From Nitrospinae bacterium RIFCSPLOWO2_12_FULL_45_22 (GTDB lineage: Bacteria; 2-12-FULL-45-22), in the NCBI GenBank assembly GCA_001803565.1, contig MHDQ01000170.1, positions 1 to 6,444 on the forward strand: a stretch of 6,444 nt of DNA, given 5' to 3'. Within the stretch, counting starts at the first letter, position 1; each line of letters starts with the position of its first letter. Under the pieces are notes generated by a model, which was not told the origin of the DNA, ran no database searches, and saw nothing but the letters and a program-made list of their open reading frames with translations. Below, one piece after another: positions 5,921 through 6,444 of this stretch. The position numbers and the translations under genes were made by a program.

Positions 5921-5937
5921 TTGGCATAGCTTTTGCT
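5921..5937 (+). promoter_or_regulatory. Second sigma-54 -24/-12 promoter, facing activator copy B
   Basis: TTGGCATAGCTTTTGCT has GG at 5923-5924 and GC at 5935-5936 with exactly 10 bases between, and shares TTGGCAT and TTTGC with the element at 1208. Predicted start is near 5948, about 81 nt before the ATG at 6029. No TATTCGCAAC array lies upstream, because the region immediately left is the start of the large minus-strand gene. It implies that the activator gene was itself transcribed by sigma-54 holoenzyme. Confidence 0.7.
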
Positions 5938-5957
5938 ATTAATTAACGCCTGATACT

Positions 5958-5970
5958 TGACCTAAGGTCA
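5958..5970. repeat. 13-bp palindrome TGACCTAAGGTCA downstream of the second sigma-54 promoter
   Basis: TGACCT and AGGTCA are perfect inverted arms around one A, at about +11 to +23 from the predicted start. A third AGGTCA copy lies at 5906-5911, upstream of the -24 element. This looks like a small operator set, but no regulator is identified. Confidence 0.4.
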
Positions 5971-6028
5971 TTCCCTCCACCGTGAATCCTCCACAAAAAA
6001 AACGATAGGATTTATGTAGTCTTGCCCC

Positions 6029-6444
6029 ATGGTAGTTAGCCCTCCTGCAACATTTATGGATATGATCGGCACCAACCCGGTGATGCAATCCCTTTTCAGG
6101 AAGATAGCGCTAGTGGCTCCCAGGGATATAAAGGTCTTAATCCAGGGCGAGAGGGGAACGGGAAAAGAATTGGTAGGGTGGGCTATTCACAGGTTAAGCA
6201 AGAGAAGCAAAGGTGTATTTAAGCAGTTAAACTGTGCCGGCTTGCCCAAGGATCTCCTCCTATCCGAGCTATTCGGTCATGAGAAGGGGGTCTTTACTGG
6301 TGCCTATAGCAAGAAGGTAGAGAGTGAAGAAGAGACATTCCCTTACTGGTAGAATACTTTATCCATAACTATTGCGAGCTACATGATGAAGCACCTAAAA
6401 GGATAGCTAAAAGGGCCCTGGATTATCTCATAAGCTATCCCTGG
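6029..6444 (+). pseudogene. Sigma-54 activator (bEBP) copy B: PspF-like N-terminus, internal deletion and frameshift (runs off the right edge)
   Basis: The frame from ATG 6029 gives MIGTNPVMQSLFRKIALVAP, the Walker A GERGTGKE (residues 40-47), the family segment FKQLNCAGLPKDLLLSELFG (64-83) and HEKGVFTGAY (84-93). These are the opening motifs of the AAA+ domain of RpoN activators, with no N-terminal sensor domain, as in PspF. The sigma-54-contacting GAFTGA loop reads GVFTGA. After SKKV the sequence jumps to ESEE and then, in the frame starting at 6334, DIPLLVEYFIHNYCELHDEA, followed by ALDYLISYPW. Roughly 80-95 residues are missing, including Walker B (GTLFLDE), sensor I and the Arg-finger segment. 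The ESEE codons are still in the original frame, so the deletion was in-frame; a further shift in GAAGAAGAGAC (6326-6336) causes termination at 6350-6352. No Shine-Dalgarno precedes ATG 6029; another Met is at 6056. It cannot be a working ATPase as read. Confidence 0.85.

Noticed and set aside
458-6444. Composite transposon bounded by the two activator copies
   Set aside because: The copies are regulator genes, not insertion sequences. No transposase, terminal inverted repeats or target duplications were found.

Overview
The window looks like a chromosomal stretch from an environmental, probably anaerobic bacterium that uses sigma-54 (RpoN). Two sequences match the -24/-12 promoter element exactly (GG-N10-GC), and two gene remnants belong to sigma-54 activators (AAA+ bacterial enhancer-binding proteins). 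Moderate base composition, strong Shine-Dalgarno sites, a Sec signal peptide and a large exported NxxGxxAF/PKD protein fit many bacterial phyla; I cannot assign a taxon.

Layout. Bases 1-406 (minus) hold the N-terminal third of an aldehyde dehydrogenase of the succinate-semialdehyde type, leaving the window on the left. Its promoter region abuts a truncated 3' fragment of a sigma-54 activator (copy A, 458-930, plus) that retains the end of the AAA+ domain and a winged-helix DNA-binding domain. Next come seven copies of a TATTCGC(A/T)AC decamer (933-1097), six of them on an exact 11-bp period, and then a sigma-54 promoter (1208-1224). That promoter would transcribe a leader with a possible 38-codon ORF (1292-1408), an intact gene for an unrecognised Cys/Trp-rich 196-aa protein (1525-2115) and a broken hypothetical gene (2136-2571). 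The convergent minus-strand gene (2621-5704) encodes an exported protein of about 1027 residues: signal peptide, fourteen NxxGxxAF beta-propeller-like repeats, two PKD domains and a C-terminal beta domain. The divergent intergenic region (5705-6028) carries a probable sigma-70 promoter for this gene and a second sigma-54 promoter pointing right, towards copy B of the activator (6029 to the window end). Copy B has Walker A but has lost Walker B to the Arg-finger region and carries a frameshift.

How the parts fit. The most interesting unit is 458-2115: activator DNA-binding domain, a helically phased repeat array at a typical enhancer distance, a canonical sigma-54 promoter and a small unknown operon. 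I infer that this was, or is, a dedicated regulator-enhancer-target module, with the decamers as binding sites of the activator family. Both local activator copies are broken, so any present activity would need an intact relative elsewhere in the genome. Copies A and B share 66 of 75 bases where they overlap, in direct orientation about 5.9 kb apart, which points to duplication followed by decay.
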